Of a DNA stretch of 64,000 nucleotides, positions 10,104-21,440 are shown in pieces. The position numbers and the translations under genes were made by a program. The DNA is taken from assembly GCA_039566865.1 (NCBI GenBank), contig CM076957.1, forward strand, positions 9,681,896 through 9,745,895, written 5' to 3'. Every line of letters starts with the position of its first letter. Position 1 is the first letter of the stretch. This DNA comes from Aurelia coerulea (taxonomy: Eukaryota > Cnidaria > Scyphozoa > Semaeostomeae > Ulmaridae). The notes beneath the pieces are model-generated. The model had not been told where the DNA came from. It searched no databases and saw only the letters and a list, made by a program, of their open reading frames with translations.

Positions 10104-11335
10104 GACCTATCATCCTGCTATCAGTAATTAGGAAAATCCTCAGCATATGCATGATCAGGAGAACAACTGAAAAACTCGAGACCATCATCCCACTATCTCA
10201 AGCTGCCTACCAAGGCGGCCGAAGCACAACTGAACACGTCTTTGCATTAAAAATGTTAATCGAAAAAGCAATCAACAGTCAAGATTACAACATATTTGTG
10301 ACCCCGTTTGATATGTCCAAAGCTTTCGACACCATCAGAAGACCTCAACTTATTAAAGATTTAGGCAAAATATTAGACGACGATGAGCTACATATGTTTT
10401 ACATATTACTGTATAAAATGCAATACACGGTACAAGTTGGAAATGCAAGAGGGGAACCATTCGAAACCAACATAGGAGCACCACAAGGAGACTGCGCAAG
10501 CGCTCCAGAATTTACTTTCACATTAGCAGTTGCACTCATGCTGCAAAATCCAGATGCAATCACATTACCAGACCAGCCCAGAGTAAATCACAACCAAGAT
10601 AAAGAAAACTTCAGCATTGATCTTCACAATATAACCACCGACAAGCAACACAAGGACACTATAAAAGAAGAACTCCCTTTGAAAATCAAACAAAGAAACC
10701 TAAATATCAATACTGAAAAAACTGAAGAATTTTGTGTTGGCACAGATGGCAACGATGAATGGAAGGCCATAAAATATCTAGAAAGTATTTTAGACACCGA
10801 AAAAGACATAAAACGAAGGAAAGGACTATCCATTGATGCCTTCAACAAATATGAAAGAATTCTCTGTAACAGACAGACATCCATAAAACTAAAAATAAGA
10901 ACGCTTAATACATTTATATATCCAATGCTGCTTTACAATTGCGAGATCTGGACCTTAACCAAGAAATTGGAAGAAAGTCTCGATATCTTTCAAAGAAAAC
11001 TGCTACGTAGGATGCTAAACATCAAATTAATGGATAAAATAAGAAATGAAGAAATATATAAAAGATCACATCAGACAACCATCACAACCGAAATAAAGAA
11101 ACGGCGATTAAACTGGCTTGGGCACATGTTAAGGTTGCCAGAAAGAACACCAGCAAAATTAGCTTTCGGAGAACATTTGAAAAAAGCGAAGGGTAATCGG
11201 GGAAGACCAAAACAGACATGGATCAGACAAATGAATAAAGACCTGAAACCAATAAATAAAACAGTGGATGAACTAACTGAGAACGATTATGAGCGAAAGG
11301 AATGGAAGAAAACAGTGGCAAGGCTAATGTCTTGA
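10104..11335 (+). pseudogene. LINE RT palm, thumb and C-terminus, catalytic motif lost
   Basis: After LRPIILLSVIRKIL the frame gives FDMSKAFDTIRRPQLIK (motif A), GAPQGDCASAPEFTFTLAV (motif B) and the thumb with FIYPMLLYNCEIWTLTKK and RRLNWLGHMLRLPERTP. Where motif C (normally YADD) is expected, at about 10615-10640, the translation reads FSIDLHNITTDKQ. The two catalytic aspartates are missing although the frame stays open, consistent with a small in-frame deletion. The enzyme would be dead even if translated. Confidence 0.75.
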
Positions 11336-11371
11336 ATTAAGACGGAAGAGCCAGTAAGAAGAAGAAGAAGA

Positions 11372-11374
<3 letters not shown>

Positions 11375-11429
<55 letters not shown>

Positions 11430-11452
11430 CATTATTATTATTATTATTATTA
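11375..11452. repeat. (ATT)n microsatellite
   Basis: About 78 bp of ATT units between the (AAG)n tail of the LINE on the left and the 5'-truncated start of a group A PLE on the right. Confidence 0.95.
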
Positions 11453-12502
11453 CCATGCAACGCAATTCATAAACTTTTATGCAAACTGATGATATTCCGT
11501 GAAAACACTAACAAAAGTTGCAACCGAAGTAGAAGCACGAGATCGCAACTGTCTATTAAAACAGCAAGTTACTGAAAAGAATAAAGACAACAGAGTTCCT
11601 CAAGTAATTCATCGGCACCAGAAGTTTAAGGGACTCTCCCAAATACTACAAAGACACTACCATTTCATGATAATTGGACATCCAGATCTCAAACAGGTAT
11701 TCCCGGAACCACCAATAATTTCCTACCGAAGAAATCCAAATATGCACAATCATCTGGTTCAAACAAAGCGACAAAAAGAATACAATGGCCGGCTATTCTG
11801 TGCGCTGTACGTTAGAAAAAACAAAGAAAAGAGGACGTCCATGCAAATTGTGTTGCCACATGGGACAAAGAAATGACATAACAAATGCCAAGACTGGCAA
11901 AACATGTCGTATTGACGGTGGTTCCTGCAACAGCAAAAATGTGATTTATGCCGCTGAATGTATGAAGCATGAGCTAATATACGTCGGATATACATCCACG
12001 GCTTTGAGCCAAAGATTTAATAAACACCGGAGTGATGCTGGGCACGATCCGGATGCAACAGAACTGGGCAGACATTTTCACGAGAGTGAATCTTGCAATT
12101 TTGATAGGGATTTAAAAGTACATGTCCTGCAGAGATTAGACGGAGATCGTGATAAACTGGAACATTACGAAAACTTGTGGATATCGCGATTAGACTCCAG
12201 AGAACCAAACGGACTAAATTCTAGCCTTAATGAGCTCGGAAAGACATATCTAGCAGTTTAATAAAGTTTCGTCACATTAATCATTCTCCATTCTCTATTT
12301 CATTGTTAGAATTTTAAACTCCTTTTATTTATGGAACACAACATTCGCATTTGATAACGTTAGATTGTAAAACATTTATTCGAACATTATTTGACTGATG
12401 AAGGTCTACGATAGATCGACAATTTTAGAAATCAAACAAACTAGTCTTGTTTTCTCTGCGTATCATCAACCTGAAACAAGAATACTCAATCTTACTTGAC
12501 GC
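11453..12502 (+). pseudogene. Penelope-like element group A, GIY-YIG end (5' truncated)
   Basis: The plus-strand frame 11499-11790 (KVATEVEARDRNCLLKQQV, HRHQKFKGLSQILQRHYH, FPEPPIISYRRNPN) matches the region before the nuclease in the longer copy at 28-30 kb. A frameshift near 11785 leads into GYSVRCT, a Cys-rich linker (GRPCKLC), then NVIYAAECMKHELIYVGYTS (the GIY and YIG parts), SQRFNKHRSDAG, and a closing ENLWISRLDSREPNGLN, up to a TAA at 12261. GIY-YIG nucleases cut the target DNA in PLE retrotransposition. RT sequence is absent. The 3' untranslated region ends with a hammerhead-like core and (ATT)n. Confidence 0.85.
12395..12422 (+). ncRNA. Hammerhead-ribozyme-like core, PLE group A (site 2)
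   Basis: CTGATGA, one unpaired A, helix GGTCT-ACGAT-AGATC (one G-T wobble), then GACAA in place of GAAA. The helix differs in sequence from those of the other groups but still pairs. The GAC suggests this copy is decayed. Confidence 0.45.
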
Positions 12503-12536
12503 TATTATTATTATTATTATTATTATTTTTATTATT
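12503..12536. repeat. (ATT)n microsatellite between two PLE copies
   Basis: About 34 bp of ATT units (one T-run interruption). A group A PLE 3' end lies on the left and a 5'-truncated group B PLE begins on the right, both on the plus strand. Confidence 0.95.
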
Positions 12537-13179
12537 CGTACCCGCGGGCCTAAACGAGAGGGCAGCAGATATTGAGCTCGATATGTTTGCGTGTGGGTCG
12601 GCATGAATTCTGCCATTACACTTAACTTAGGAGTCTGGGTCTACTTGGGCGGGGCACTCTAGACTTTGGCTTTGTGTTGTTTACACATGGTGGTAGGGTT
12701 GAATTCCCTATCATGCCATCCGGGATTTAGCAGAGGCAAAAATAGTTTTTAGCCGTTTTGCAAATCCTTTGAGGGTCATTGGATGGATGTTTTTCTCAGT
12801 AGTTCTTGGCTCCAACAACATGAGAGTAGGGCTGCCAGTCCCAGGGGTTTTGATTGGAGACGGAAAAGGAGGGAAGGAGGAATTGAAAATTGAATGGAGA
12901 TCCACTTTAGAGACGGGGTTTTTTATAGTTGATATCTTAGTCGTATTGTATGATGTTGTTGCCTTTATATTTCACTTTGTTGTCTCCATTGTTATTTAAA
13001 GTAAAACAAGTTTTTGTAAACCGTATTGTAATGCAAATTAAATATTTATGTATTTATACTTGCTCGGCTGTCCCAGTTTTAGTAACTGACGAAGATTTTA
13101 TAATCGAAACGTTTTTATTTAAACAGTTGTGTTTCTACATTTTATTTTCTGTTTATTCTGGATGTGGTTTTAGTTTATA

Positions 13180-13180
<1 letters not shown>
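12537..13180 (+). mobile_element. Penelope-like element group B, 3' end only
   Basis: 644 bp that match 27241-27884 almost base for base. I see two differences, G/T near 12702 and T/C near 12850. It starts inside the last coding codons (ERAADIELDMFACGSA, stop near 12605) and continues through the 3' untranslated region, including the CCATCCGGGA block, the ATACTTGCTCGGCTGTC block and a hammerhead-like core. The 76-residue frame at 12769-12999 and its counterpart at 27473-27703 are parts of this untranslated region, not genes. The near-identity implies a recent insertion or gene conversion. Confidence 0.9.
13086..13110 (+). ncRNA. Hammerhead-ribozyme-like core, PLE group B (site 3)
   Basis: CTGACGA, one unpaired A, helix GATT-TTAT-AATC, then GAAAC. 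All core positions fit the CUGANGA...GAAA consensus. It is identical to site 5 at 27790, as expected from the duplicated 3' end. Confidence 0.55.
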
Positions 13181-13210
<30 letters not shown>

Positions 13211-13241
13211 GTTATTATTATTGTTATTATTATTATTATTA

Positions 13242-13276
<35 letters not shown>
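13181..13276. repeat. (ATT)n microsatellite after PLE group B
   Basis: About 96 bp of ATT with occasional GTT units, directly after the PLE 3' end. Unrelated unique sequence starts at 13277. Confidence 0.95.
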
Positions 13277-13279
<3 letters not shown>

Positions 13280-15590
13280 CCAACATGGGGTTTTTTCGTT
13301 TTTTATGCGCACGCACACTCGGTTTGAAGCAGAGGCATCTTATTTTTGCAAGCGTGATACATCGAGGCAAAGCAAAGACAAATTGTCATACTTGTAAGGG
13401 CAGTACTAGACTCATTACACAAGTCCTTCAATGCTTTTCGAGAAAAATTGTGAAATTCGTTGATTAGTTTTGCAATCAGAAATCTGTCAATTAATCCAAT
13501 TCGATCTAACACATTTTGTTAAAATGATTTTCCATGAATAACAAAACTTGAAAGGTACCTCAACTTCCAACATTGCCTCTGATCACTGCTACTAGAAGAG
13601 TTTCTTAATTTCTTGGAAGGGCCTTTGTTTCTTATGAGAATAAGAATGCACTCTTCACAAACTGGTTTTGAAATAATTTTTTTTTTATTTTTCAACAGAT
13701 TTTGCTTGCCCATGAAATTTTAGGTGTACATTATTGAGGATACTAGCATTACTGTCCAAAAAAATCATGAAATGTGTCAAATTTGCTCATGTTGGTCAAA
13801 ATTTTTTTCTGGTGACCCTTGACCTATTCCAAAACATCTTTTTCTACCAATAGAATTTTATTGAAAATAAAACCATCATTCTGCACAGATACACACACAA
13901 ATAAAAACAGAAAAATTCAGTGAAAGCAACTTGAAAATACCTCTCAGAATTAAAATACAGTTATCTAGCTAAAGATATCCTGCAATAATACTGTGTACTT
14001 CTGCAAATGATGCTAAAAATGTTCATGAAATGTTCTTTCTTTCAAATCTCTCAGTGATATAGGAACCAGGAGGCACTGGGGGCACATGCCACCCTTTCCT
14101 GAGATTTTGCAGTAAACAAAAGAGTGCCTTTCCACTTTAGAAAGTGTCTCTTTAGCTTGATGAAAAACTCCCTTGATGTGCTGTGCCTCCCAAGTTCAAG
14201 ATGCATTCCTACAGCCCTGAAATCCCTTAATTGCAACTGTTAACATCTGCTGTACAGTCCAGTGCTGTTTTTACATCTCTATGCCATCTATGTATAAAAG
14301 CTAGCCAAGTTGGATGAGTCAAGGATATGCAAGCAAAATATCACTGTAAATGTTGTATGCATTGAAGGTGCATGGATCTGCAAGGCAAAAGAATTAGCCA
14401 TTTGGCAAACAATTGTCACCCTTTTCACATTAATACCTATTCAGGGATTGCAAAAGTTAGTTGGGCAAGACAAAGCAATAGAAAATAACATAGTCAGGTC
14501 ATTTCTTAGATGGCAGCAAGGGCAGTCACCCCTATGCCCCTTTTCCAGCATTCCTGACCCCCTTCATATAAAATGGAATTAAAACTAAATTGACACATTG
14601 CCCTCAGCAATGCATCAAACAATTTGCACATGTTTCTGCATTAAATAGGAATGTGGGTAAATTTCTGACTGTTAATTTGAGGATTCGTTACTTCTTGCAT
14701 TCTGTCTAAAGAGATGTAGATAGTTGGATTATATAGTAAATCTTATGACATTAAGTACGAAAATCCCCTTGTACGCGATGTATCAGGTACTGAAATATCG
14801 GCTTCTTATGACACATGACATGTAGCCCTTGCCCCGTATGTGATTGTTAAGGACAAAGCTTTTCCTTGCCCAAATCGTTGTCGATGTAAACAAAACCTTC
14901 CCCTAAAAAGATGAATATTGACGTTTAACGCAAAAAACAGTGCATATACCGACACTGGCATACTGTTACTGAAGACATTGCAAGTGCACTGGCAAAGTTT
15001 GGTGATGTGGCACGGTGCCGATTTGGAGAAATAAACGCCTCAAAATTGGCAATTTCAGATGACGACCGTAGAACCATTTTAGACTGCAGTTTGATAAATA
15101 ACATTTTACCTGCCTTGCCGACCACTCACGACTGTGAGCTTCTGGGTATCAATTGTCCATAGGTAGTTTTATCAACATAAACAAATGCCAGACTTCCAGC
15201 TTGAGTATTTCAATGCAAACAAAATATGGAAGAAATGGTTCCTTCTGCTACTTACGTAGCATGGTTCTAGAGTAGTGTCTAAAAAACCTAGAATAACGTC
15301 ACAACGCAAAAAACGGTGAATAACCCACCTGATAGGTCATGTTCCTGATATCCTTGGCAAGGACTCCTGTAAAGTTCTTGATGTGGCACGGTGTAGTTTT
15401 GGAGAAATATCCTCTTTCATCAACAAGAATCTGCGTATGAATTAGGCCATTTTTTCATGGCCACAAGAAGTCTTCGAATAGTGCTTTTTAATTAGAAAAT
15501 TTCGTCGATTGATGTCTCCCAATGTTCGCCAACCTTTCTTCCATCAAAATCAAATAGTGGATTTAACTGCGAACGGATGAGCTCACGCTG
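13277..15590. other. Non-coding stretch with traces of dispersed repeats
   Basis: No supported gene; the short open frames here show no family signature. On the minus strand, 14040-14110 (TGCAAAATCTCAGGAAAGGG and GTGCCCCCAGTGCC words) resembles 50840-50900, so a dispersed repeat is likely. The segments 14995-15035 and 15368-15405 share TGATGTGGCACGGTG followed by TTTGGAGAAATA with a few changes, a second diverged repeat pair. The remainder looks like ordinary AT-rich spacer. Confidence 0.45.
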
Positions 15591-15592
15591 GA

Positions 15593-16276
15593 ATGCAAAA
15601 GCCGATGCCCGACCCATCTAGGCCAGTTGTCTCACTCGCTTTGAAATCTAGCTGTGAGACTGGTGATTTTGAGTGGTCAGCGGTTTGTGAAACGAAATGT
15701 CACTGTGTTAAAAGTCTTAAAGATGAACTTGTTAGAGCAAAATTGCCAGTTGTTGGTGAGACTCCATTGGTTAAGGGTACCTACAGGTGCAATGGCAGGA
15801 AGAGTTGCCAGATCTGCAACGTCATAACTGAGGGGGATAATTTTGAAAACTCGGACGAAAATCGATCTTTCAAAAATTTTTCGGGGAGGTATAACTGCAA
15901 CTCAGAGAATGTAGTGTATTTGCTACAATGTGAGGTTTGCAACAAAAAGTATGTAGGTAGCCCCAAAACAAAATTTAGGCAAAGATTCAATGTTTACAAG
16001 TCATATTTCAGATCTTACGCACGCAAACATAACGAGGGATCACTCGGCAGGGGTAAATTAATCCCACAGGTAAACTTTTTCAGTCATTTCTTTGAGGGGA
16101 GCCACAATGGTAAATTCACGGTTAGGGTTAAAATGATCGATGGGGCTGATGATGTCTTTTCATTGCGACGTAAGGAACTTTTTTGGCAATACAGGCTGGG
16201 AACTTTTTTACCCAAGGGTTTGAATGAACGGGCTGCAGATGTAGAACTCGATATGTTTGCGTGTGGCGTGGCCTAA
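15593..16276 (+). pseudogene. Penelope-like element group B/C, GIY-YIG endonuclease end
   Basis: The frame is open for 227 residues to a TAA at 16276. PLE sequence starts at about residue 40 (KSLKDELVRAKLPVVGE); the first 40 residues are unrelated and come from the flank, so the real element boundary is near 15710. It has a Cys-rich linker (YRCNGRKSCQICNV), the GIY-YIG domain (VVYLLQCEVCNKKYVGS, then FRQRFNVYKSYFRSYARKH), an acidic catalytic region, and FSLRRKELFWQYRLGTF with LNERAADVELDMFACG. The YIG segment reads YVGSP where relatives have YVGST. RT is absent, so this is a 5'-truncated copy whose own 3' untranslated region runs to 16780. Confidence 0.85.
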
Positions 16277-16775
16277 TTCCTGCCATTGTATCTGATGTCT
16301 CTGGGGGGTTTTACTGGCGGTGCTCTATGGTCTTCCTATTTGGCTTCATGTTTTTTTGCATGTGGCGTTAGGGTGGAATCCCCTATCAAGCCATTCAGGA
16401 TTCAGCAATTTGCGAATCATTGAAAGGTTAGATGGGAGGGTCGTGGGGTTGCCGGCTGGATCCCTTGGAGGTTTTGTCTGTGACTATTTTGATCCTCCAG
16501 GGTGAACATTTGCTAATGTGCCAACCATTTCATTTTCTTGTTTACGCTAAAAAACAGTTTGGAACAAAACGTGATTTTCATTCCCACTTGGTTTTAATTT
16601 CGGGGGTAGTCATGTTTCCTGGGAATAGGGTTCTTTGTAGTAAAAATATAATTTCACTTTATCTTTAGTTTTACCTAGCCTTGTTTATCACGTAGTATAA
16701 ATACTCGGTTGTCCTTTAGAAAGTAGTGCTGACGAAGATTTTTAATCGAAACGTTCCAAGATTTTAACAGTTGTG

Positions 16776-16780
<5 letters not shown>
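16277..16780 (+). mobile_element. 3' untranslated region of the PLE at 15.7 kb
   Basis: Contains the CCCTATCAAGCCATTCAGGATTC block shared with other PLE ends, the ATAAATACTCGGTTGTC block, and the hammerhead-like core at 16729. It ends ACAGTTGTGTTTTT before (ATT)n, the same ending as at 13.1 and 27.8 kb. Confidence 0.8.
16729..16752 (+). ncRNA. Hammerhead-ribozyme-like core, PLE (site 4)
   Basis: CTGACGA, one unpaired A, helix GATT-TTT-AATC, then GAAAC. It fits the core consensus and sits about 30 bp before the (ATT)n tract. Confidence 0.55.

Positions 16781-16861
<81 letters not shown>
16781..16861. repeat. (ATT)n microsatellite between a PLE end and an R2-like end
   Basis: 81 bp of uninterrupted ATT units. 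A plus-strand PLE 3' end lies on the left and a minus-strand R2-like 3' end on the right (the element strand reads GCGATAATTC then AAT units). This is the same tail-to-tail arrangement as at 7301. Confidence 0.95.
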
Positions 16862-17583
16862 GAATTATCGCACACTGATAAAATGTCATTTCATTCAGCG
16901 GTAATGTCTCCTTGATATTGGTGACAGCAAGTCTCCTCAATTTTCAAGGACTTTTCTCAGGATCCGTGCAGTTTGCAGGATTACAGTCTTCTGCACCTCT
17001 TCAATTCTGGTCTCAATTCCCAGTTCTTCTACTCTCCTTTTGATGTCTTTTGGTGGTGTTCCTAATGCCCCGATGACTATGGGTACTACTTTCATCTTCA
17101 TATTCCATAGTTTCTGTAGTTCTCTCTTTAAATCCTGGTATTTCTCGACTTTCTTTTTCTCCTTCTGCTCTATCCGGGTATCATATGGGATGGCAAAGTC
17201 AACGATGATGCAGTTGTTTTTCTCCTTCTTGATCAAAATTAAATCTGGCCTTCTAGCTTCAATTACATGATCGGTCTGGATGGTAAAGTCCCACAGTACC
17301 TTGCAAGTATAATTTTCAACCACACTTTCTGGCTCATGGTTGTACCACCTCTCGCTTACATTTACCCCAAACTTCCTGCATATGTCCCAGTGGATTCTTC
17401 TCCCGACCCAATCATGTCTATTCTTGTATTCTTTCTGCGCCATTTTGCTACATTCGCTGATGAGATGATTGATAGTTTCATCAACCTTACCGCACATTCT
17501 ACATCTACTGTCCTCCTGTGTTTTGTCGATTTTGGCTTTGATGAGGTTTGTCCTAATGGCTTGCTCTTGAGCTGCTAGGATGA
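16862..17583 (-). pseudogene. R2/NeSL-like element, C-terminal endonuclease fragment
   Basis: The minus-strand frame enters directly from the (ATT)n at 17583 as LILAAQEQAIRTNLIKAKID, then CRMCGKVDETINHLISEC (CCHC), CRKFGVNVSERWYNHEPESV, the PD...D endonuclease core (ARRPDLILIKKE, then CIIVDFAIP), and ends ILQTARILRKVLEN at 16937, with about 75 bp of 3' untranslated sequence. It is the third R2-like lineage in the window and the frame is intact over its preserved length. It is 5' truncated exactly at an (ATT)n tract. Confidence 0.85.
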
Positions 17584-17584
17584 G

Positions 17585-17587
<3 letters not shown>

Positions 17588-17621
<34 letters not shown>

Positions 17622-17632
17622 GTGTTATTATT

Positions 17633-17674
<42 letters not shown>
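17588..17674. repeat. (ATT)n microsatellite between two R2-like copies
   Basis: About 87 bp of ATT with AGT interruptions. The 5'-truncated start of the R2-like fragment lies on the left and the 3' end of the large nested R2-like element lies on the right. Confidence 0.95.
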
Positions 17675-17751
17675 TGTTCTTTGCTTTTAATGCAGTACAG
17701 TTCTCGCCACTGTGCCGAGGTCAGTCCATGTCCCTAAGGCAACAGCAGTGT

Positions 17752-18365
17752 TCACTTGATGGACAACGTTCTTCTCAGGATGTGGGCGCTTCCGAGGAGA
17801 GCAATCTTCTGCAATTCTTCAATCCGTATTTGGCCAGGAATTTGACTGACGTACTTCTCAAGGCCTTTCTTGATGAGTCCCAGTGCTCCCACTACAATTG
17901 GAACTGTCGATGTCTTCATTTCCCACATTTTTGTTACTTCAATTTCAAGATCTTTATACTTGGACAGCTTCTCTACTTCTTTAATCGATACATTTCTTTC
18001 AGATGGTATACTCATGTCAATCATAATGCATTTCTTTTCTTTCTTGTCTTTGATAATTATGTCAGGTCTATTAGCTTTTATCTCTTTGTCTGTGCTTACA
18101 GGCATGTCCCATAGTACGGTGGCAGCTTCATTTTCAGTCACTTTCTCAGGTTTATGCTCATACCACTTATCTGCAGTTGGGAAATGGTAATTTTTTCATA
18201 TTCTCCAATGTAGGTATCCTGCTGCCTTGTCATGTCGATGTATATATTCCGTCTTTGCGAGTACTGGACAGCCGGCTACAATATGGTCAATAGTTTCCTC
18301 GAATTCATTGCACATCCTACACTTGGGGTCAGTGCCGTCTTTGATGATCTTATTGTGGTATGATC
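17752..18365 (-). pseudogene. R2-like element, knuckle and restriction-like endonuclease (3' piece)
   Basis: Continuing after the Gypsy insertion, the minus strand reads YHNKIIKDGTDPKCRMCNEF with H and C of the CCHC knuckle (CRMC...H...C), AGYLHWRI, then a TGA (near 18187) where relatives have Cys or Gly, then KWYEHKPEKVTENEAATVLW, the endonuclease core NRPDIIIKDKKEKKCIMIDMSIP (PD...D) and LLGSAHILRRTLSIK. The stop is at 17752. Confidence 0.85.
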
Positions 18366-18520
18366 TGTTATATTCTATAGTGGCCCGTGGCCCAGCATAT
18401 ATATATAATCAGTCAGACCGAACTCAAACACGCCTTAACCTAGGCCGGTCAACTCTTATCGCAACCCTCGTGCTCAACAACTACAACAACAATAGTAATA
18501 ATAATCATAAATACATGACA
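18366..18520 (-). repeat. 3' LTR of the Gypsy element
   Basis: 155 bp beginning TGTTATATTCTATAGTGGCC and ending ATACATGACA on the plus strand, so TG...CA on both ends. It matches 22595-22749 without visible differences and is preceded by the target duplication TGATC. Confidence 0.95.
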
Positions 18521-18537
18521 TCCCCCTTCTTGAGAAT
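18521..18537 (-). other. Polypurine tract of the Gypsy element
   Basis: On the element strand, AAGAAGGGGGA lies immediately upstream of the 3' LTR, the expected position and composition of the plus-strand primer. Confidence 0.75.
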
Positions 18538-18584
18538 AGTGTTCTGGGAGTGTCTTAAAACAACTCAATACTCTAAACTAATGT

Positions 18585-21440
18585 TTAAGAGTTTTGTCCA
18601 TAGCGTATTGGTTTCTTAACCAAACGTCCACTTCTTGTCCTGTACTCAGGTACTGGTATCCTGGATGGAGAAGTTCTAACTTGAACCTTTTCACCCTGAC
18701 ATTCTGGTCTCTCTGGATTTAACATCTCATTTGATTCAGTTTCAAAATTCAAATCATGTTCTTTTATAACAACTGGAGACTCAGTTGTTTTGACAATGTC
18801 CCGCCTGTTTCTTCTGTATGTAGTTCCTTGCTCTGTAGTGACATGATAAGATCTTGGATGCTTGTCTTTCTCTACTACTTTAGCTGGAATCCACTCTCTT
18901 TCTTTCCTCAACCTGACTGTATCTCCAACATCAAGTTCTTTCAAAGGTTTTGCATTTTTATCATGGTAGAATTTCTGTTTCTGTTGCCTTACTATCAGTT
19001 TATTTCTTGTATCTTGACTTTGTAATCTTGGCTCTAACAATGACTTCTTGCAGGGTAACTTTGTTCTTAATTTTCTTTGAAATAATAATTCAGCAGGTGA
19101 CCCTATGTCATTATCTATTGGGGTATTTCTGTATTCTAATAGAGCTAGATAAGGATCTCTTTTGCTGTCAACTGCTTTTCTTAGTACACTTTTTACTGTT
19201 TGCACAGCTCTTTCAACTTGCCCATTACTTGAAGCAAATTTAGGACTACTCGTATCATGATCAAATTCCCATGTCTTTGAGAAATTCTCAAATTTCTTAC
19301 TATTAAACTGTGGTCCATTGTCTGATTTTAGTTCTTGTGGAATTCCATGTCTTGCCATGATAGATTTAAGGTGCTTTATAACTTCAGGACTTGTTGCATC
19401 ATGACTTAGATGTGCTAGCTCAACATACTTTGAATAATAATCTATCACTAAAAGATATTCTTCAGATCCTAAGTGAAACAAATCAGCAGCTATTCTCTGC
19501 CATGGTAGCTCTGGGACTTGGAAAGGCATAAGAGGCTCTTTCTGCTGTTTTCTTCTATACTTGAGACATGTTGGACAGTTTTCTACCATATTCTTCACCT
19601 CTTGTGTCATTCCTGGCCAAAATAAATTTTGTCTTGCTCTATATAAACTTTTCTGTACACCTAAATGGACTTCGTGTATGAGGTGCAGCATGCTTTGTTT
19701 AAGACTTTCAGGAACAACTATTTTTTCCCCTTTGAATAAAACTCCATCTATTTCAGGAATTTCATCTCTGTAATTCCAGAAACTCCTTATTACCTTGGGA
19801 ACCTGTTCTCTTAATTCTGGCCATCCATTTCTAATTGTATTGCTTAATTCTTGAAGTGTTCTGTCTGTGGCTGTAGCATCTTTAAATGCATCAAACTTAG
19901 ACTTACTGATTGGAACGCTTGAAATTATAGAATGAACATGAAAGTCAATTTCATTATCTAAGATTTTATCCTCTTGGTTTCTTGTTGAGACATATGCTCT
20001 TGATAGGGCATCAGCAATTACTAATTCTTTTCCTGGCCTGTATTGAAGATCAACATCATATCTCTGAAGTCGTAAAAGGAGACGCTGAATTCTTGTTGCA
20101 GCTTGAGACAGAGGTTTCTTTATAATTGATTGCAATGGTTTATGGTCAGTCTCAATCATGGTATGTTTTCCATATATGAATTGGTTAAATCTTTCACAAC
20201 CAAATACAACAGCATACATTTCTTTCTCTATCTGTGCCCATCTCTGCTGTGACTCTGTAAATGATCTGGATGCATATGCTATAGGATTATCATCTTGTAA
20301 AAGTACAGCACCCAGTCCTGATTTTGAAGCATCAACTGAAATTTTGCATGGCTTAGAATCATCGTAAAACTTTAGAACTGGTTGGCTGGTAAGAACTGTT
20401 TTTATTTGCTTTAAGGCTTCTTCTTGGATATCTCCCCACTGCCATACAACATTCTCTTTAAGTAAATCTCTTAATGGCTTTGTAATTGTTGCCATGCTAG
20501 GAATGTACTTTCCTAAATAATTCACCATGCCAAGCAAACGCATAACATCTTGCTTGCTTGTTGGGGTCCTAAAATTACAAATTGCTTTTATCTTTGAATC
20601 ATCTGGCTTGAACCCATCTGCTGTAATCACATTTCCTATGTATTTAACTTCTGTGATTCTGAATTTCATTTTATTTTTGTTAAACTTTATCCCTCTTTCT
20701 CTTGCACGTTGTAAAACTTTTCTCAGTGTTTCATCATGTTCCTCTATTGTTTTGCCAGTTACTAATATGTCATCATAAATAATTTGAACTCCTTCAATAT
20801 CTTCAAATGCTTCAATCATTTTCTTCTGAAAAACTTCTGCTGCCGATAAAATTCCAAATGGCATACGCAAAAATTAATAGCGTCCAAATGGTGTGTTGAA
20901 AGTACATAAATCAGAACTTTTCTTATCAAGCTCTACTTGCCAGAATCCATCTTTGGCATCTAACGTGGAAAAATATTTTGCACCAGCTAAATTACTGGTT
21001 ATTTCTTGTGCTGTAGGTACTTGATAATGTTCTCTCTTAATAGCAGTATTAAGATCTCTGGGGTCAAGACATAGTCTTAAACTTCCATCTTTCTTTTCAA
21101 CTATAACCAATGAATTTACCCAGTCAGTAGGGCCTGTCACTTTTGAAATTACTCCTTTTTGCACAAGCTGTTCAAGAGTTTTTTGAAGCCTGCCTTTAAG
21201 TGCAAAAGGTACTCTTCTTGCAGGGTGAATTGTTGGTGGAACGGATTGATCAATAACTATGCGATGATCTCCTATTCTCCCTAAACCATCAAACACATCA
21301 TTGAATTCTCTGAGCATTTCATTTTGATCATTTGATTTCATTTCTTTAGCACAACTCTGATGATTTCCCACTGTCATTACTCTCTGTACAAGGTTCAATG
21401 ATTCACATGTTGGTAATCCAAGTACAGGAGGCACATCCAT
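18585..21440 (-). pseudogene. pol: Gypsy pol: RT, RNase H and integrase
   Basis: The first part (21440-20877) starts MDVPPVLGLPTCESLNLV and includes the RT fingers (VEKKDGSLRLCLDPRDLN, FSTLDAKDGFWQVEL). It ends at an in-frame TAA (20874-20876) within the FGRY...RMPFGI region. The next 761 codons to 18585 hold the palm (YDDILVTG, residues 32-34), RNase H (D180, E217, D242), the integrase HHCC zinc region (His 396-402, C432, C435), the DDE triad (D463, D517, E553, with 35 residues between the last two) and a basic C-terminal tail (VGDTVRLRKEREWIPAKV). The frame differs from that of gag-protease, which needs either a -1 shift or a one-base loss near 21440. Confidence 0.9.

Larger units (their letters stand above)
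8842..11370 (+). mobile_element. APE-type LINE, 5' truncated, (AAG)n tail
   Basis: A plus-strand LINE with the end of an apurinic-type endonuclease, a linker, an RT and a C-terminal region in three successive frames (8848-9585, 9582-10103, about 10104-11335). It ends in an (AAG)n tail at 11354-11370 and then runs straight into (ATT)n. The closing motif RRLNWLGHMLRLPERTPAK and the short purine-rich tail suggest an RTE-type or related lineage. The endonuclease is truncated on its 5' side at about 8842. Confidence 0.75.

Noticed and set aside
13303..13512. 69-residue minus-strand frame after the (ATT)n tract
   Set aside because: There is no recognisable motif, it overlaps plus-strand frames of similar length, and there is no continuation on either side.
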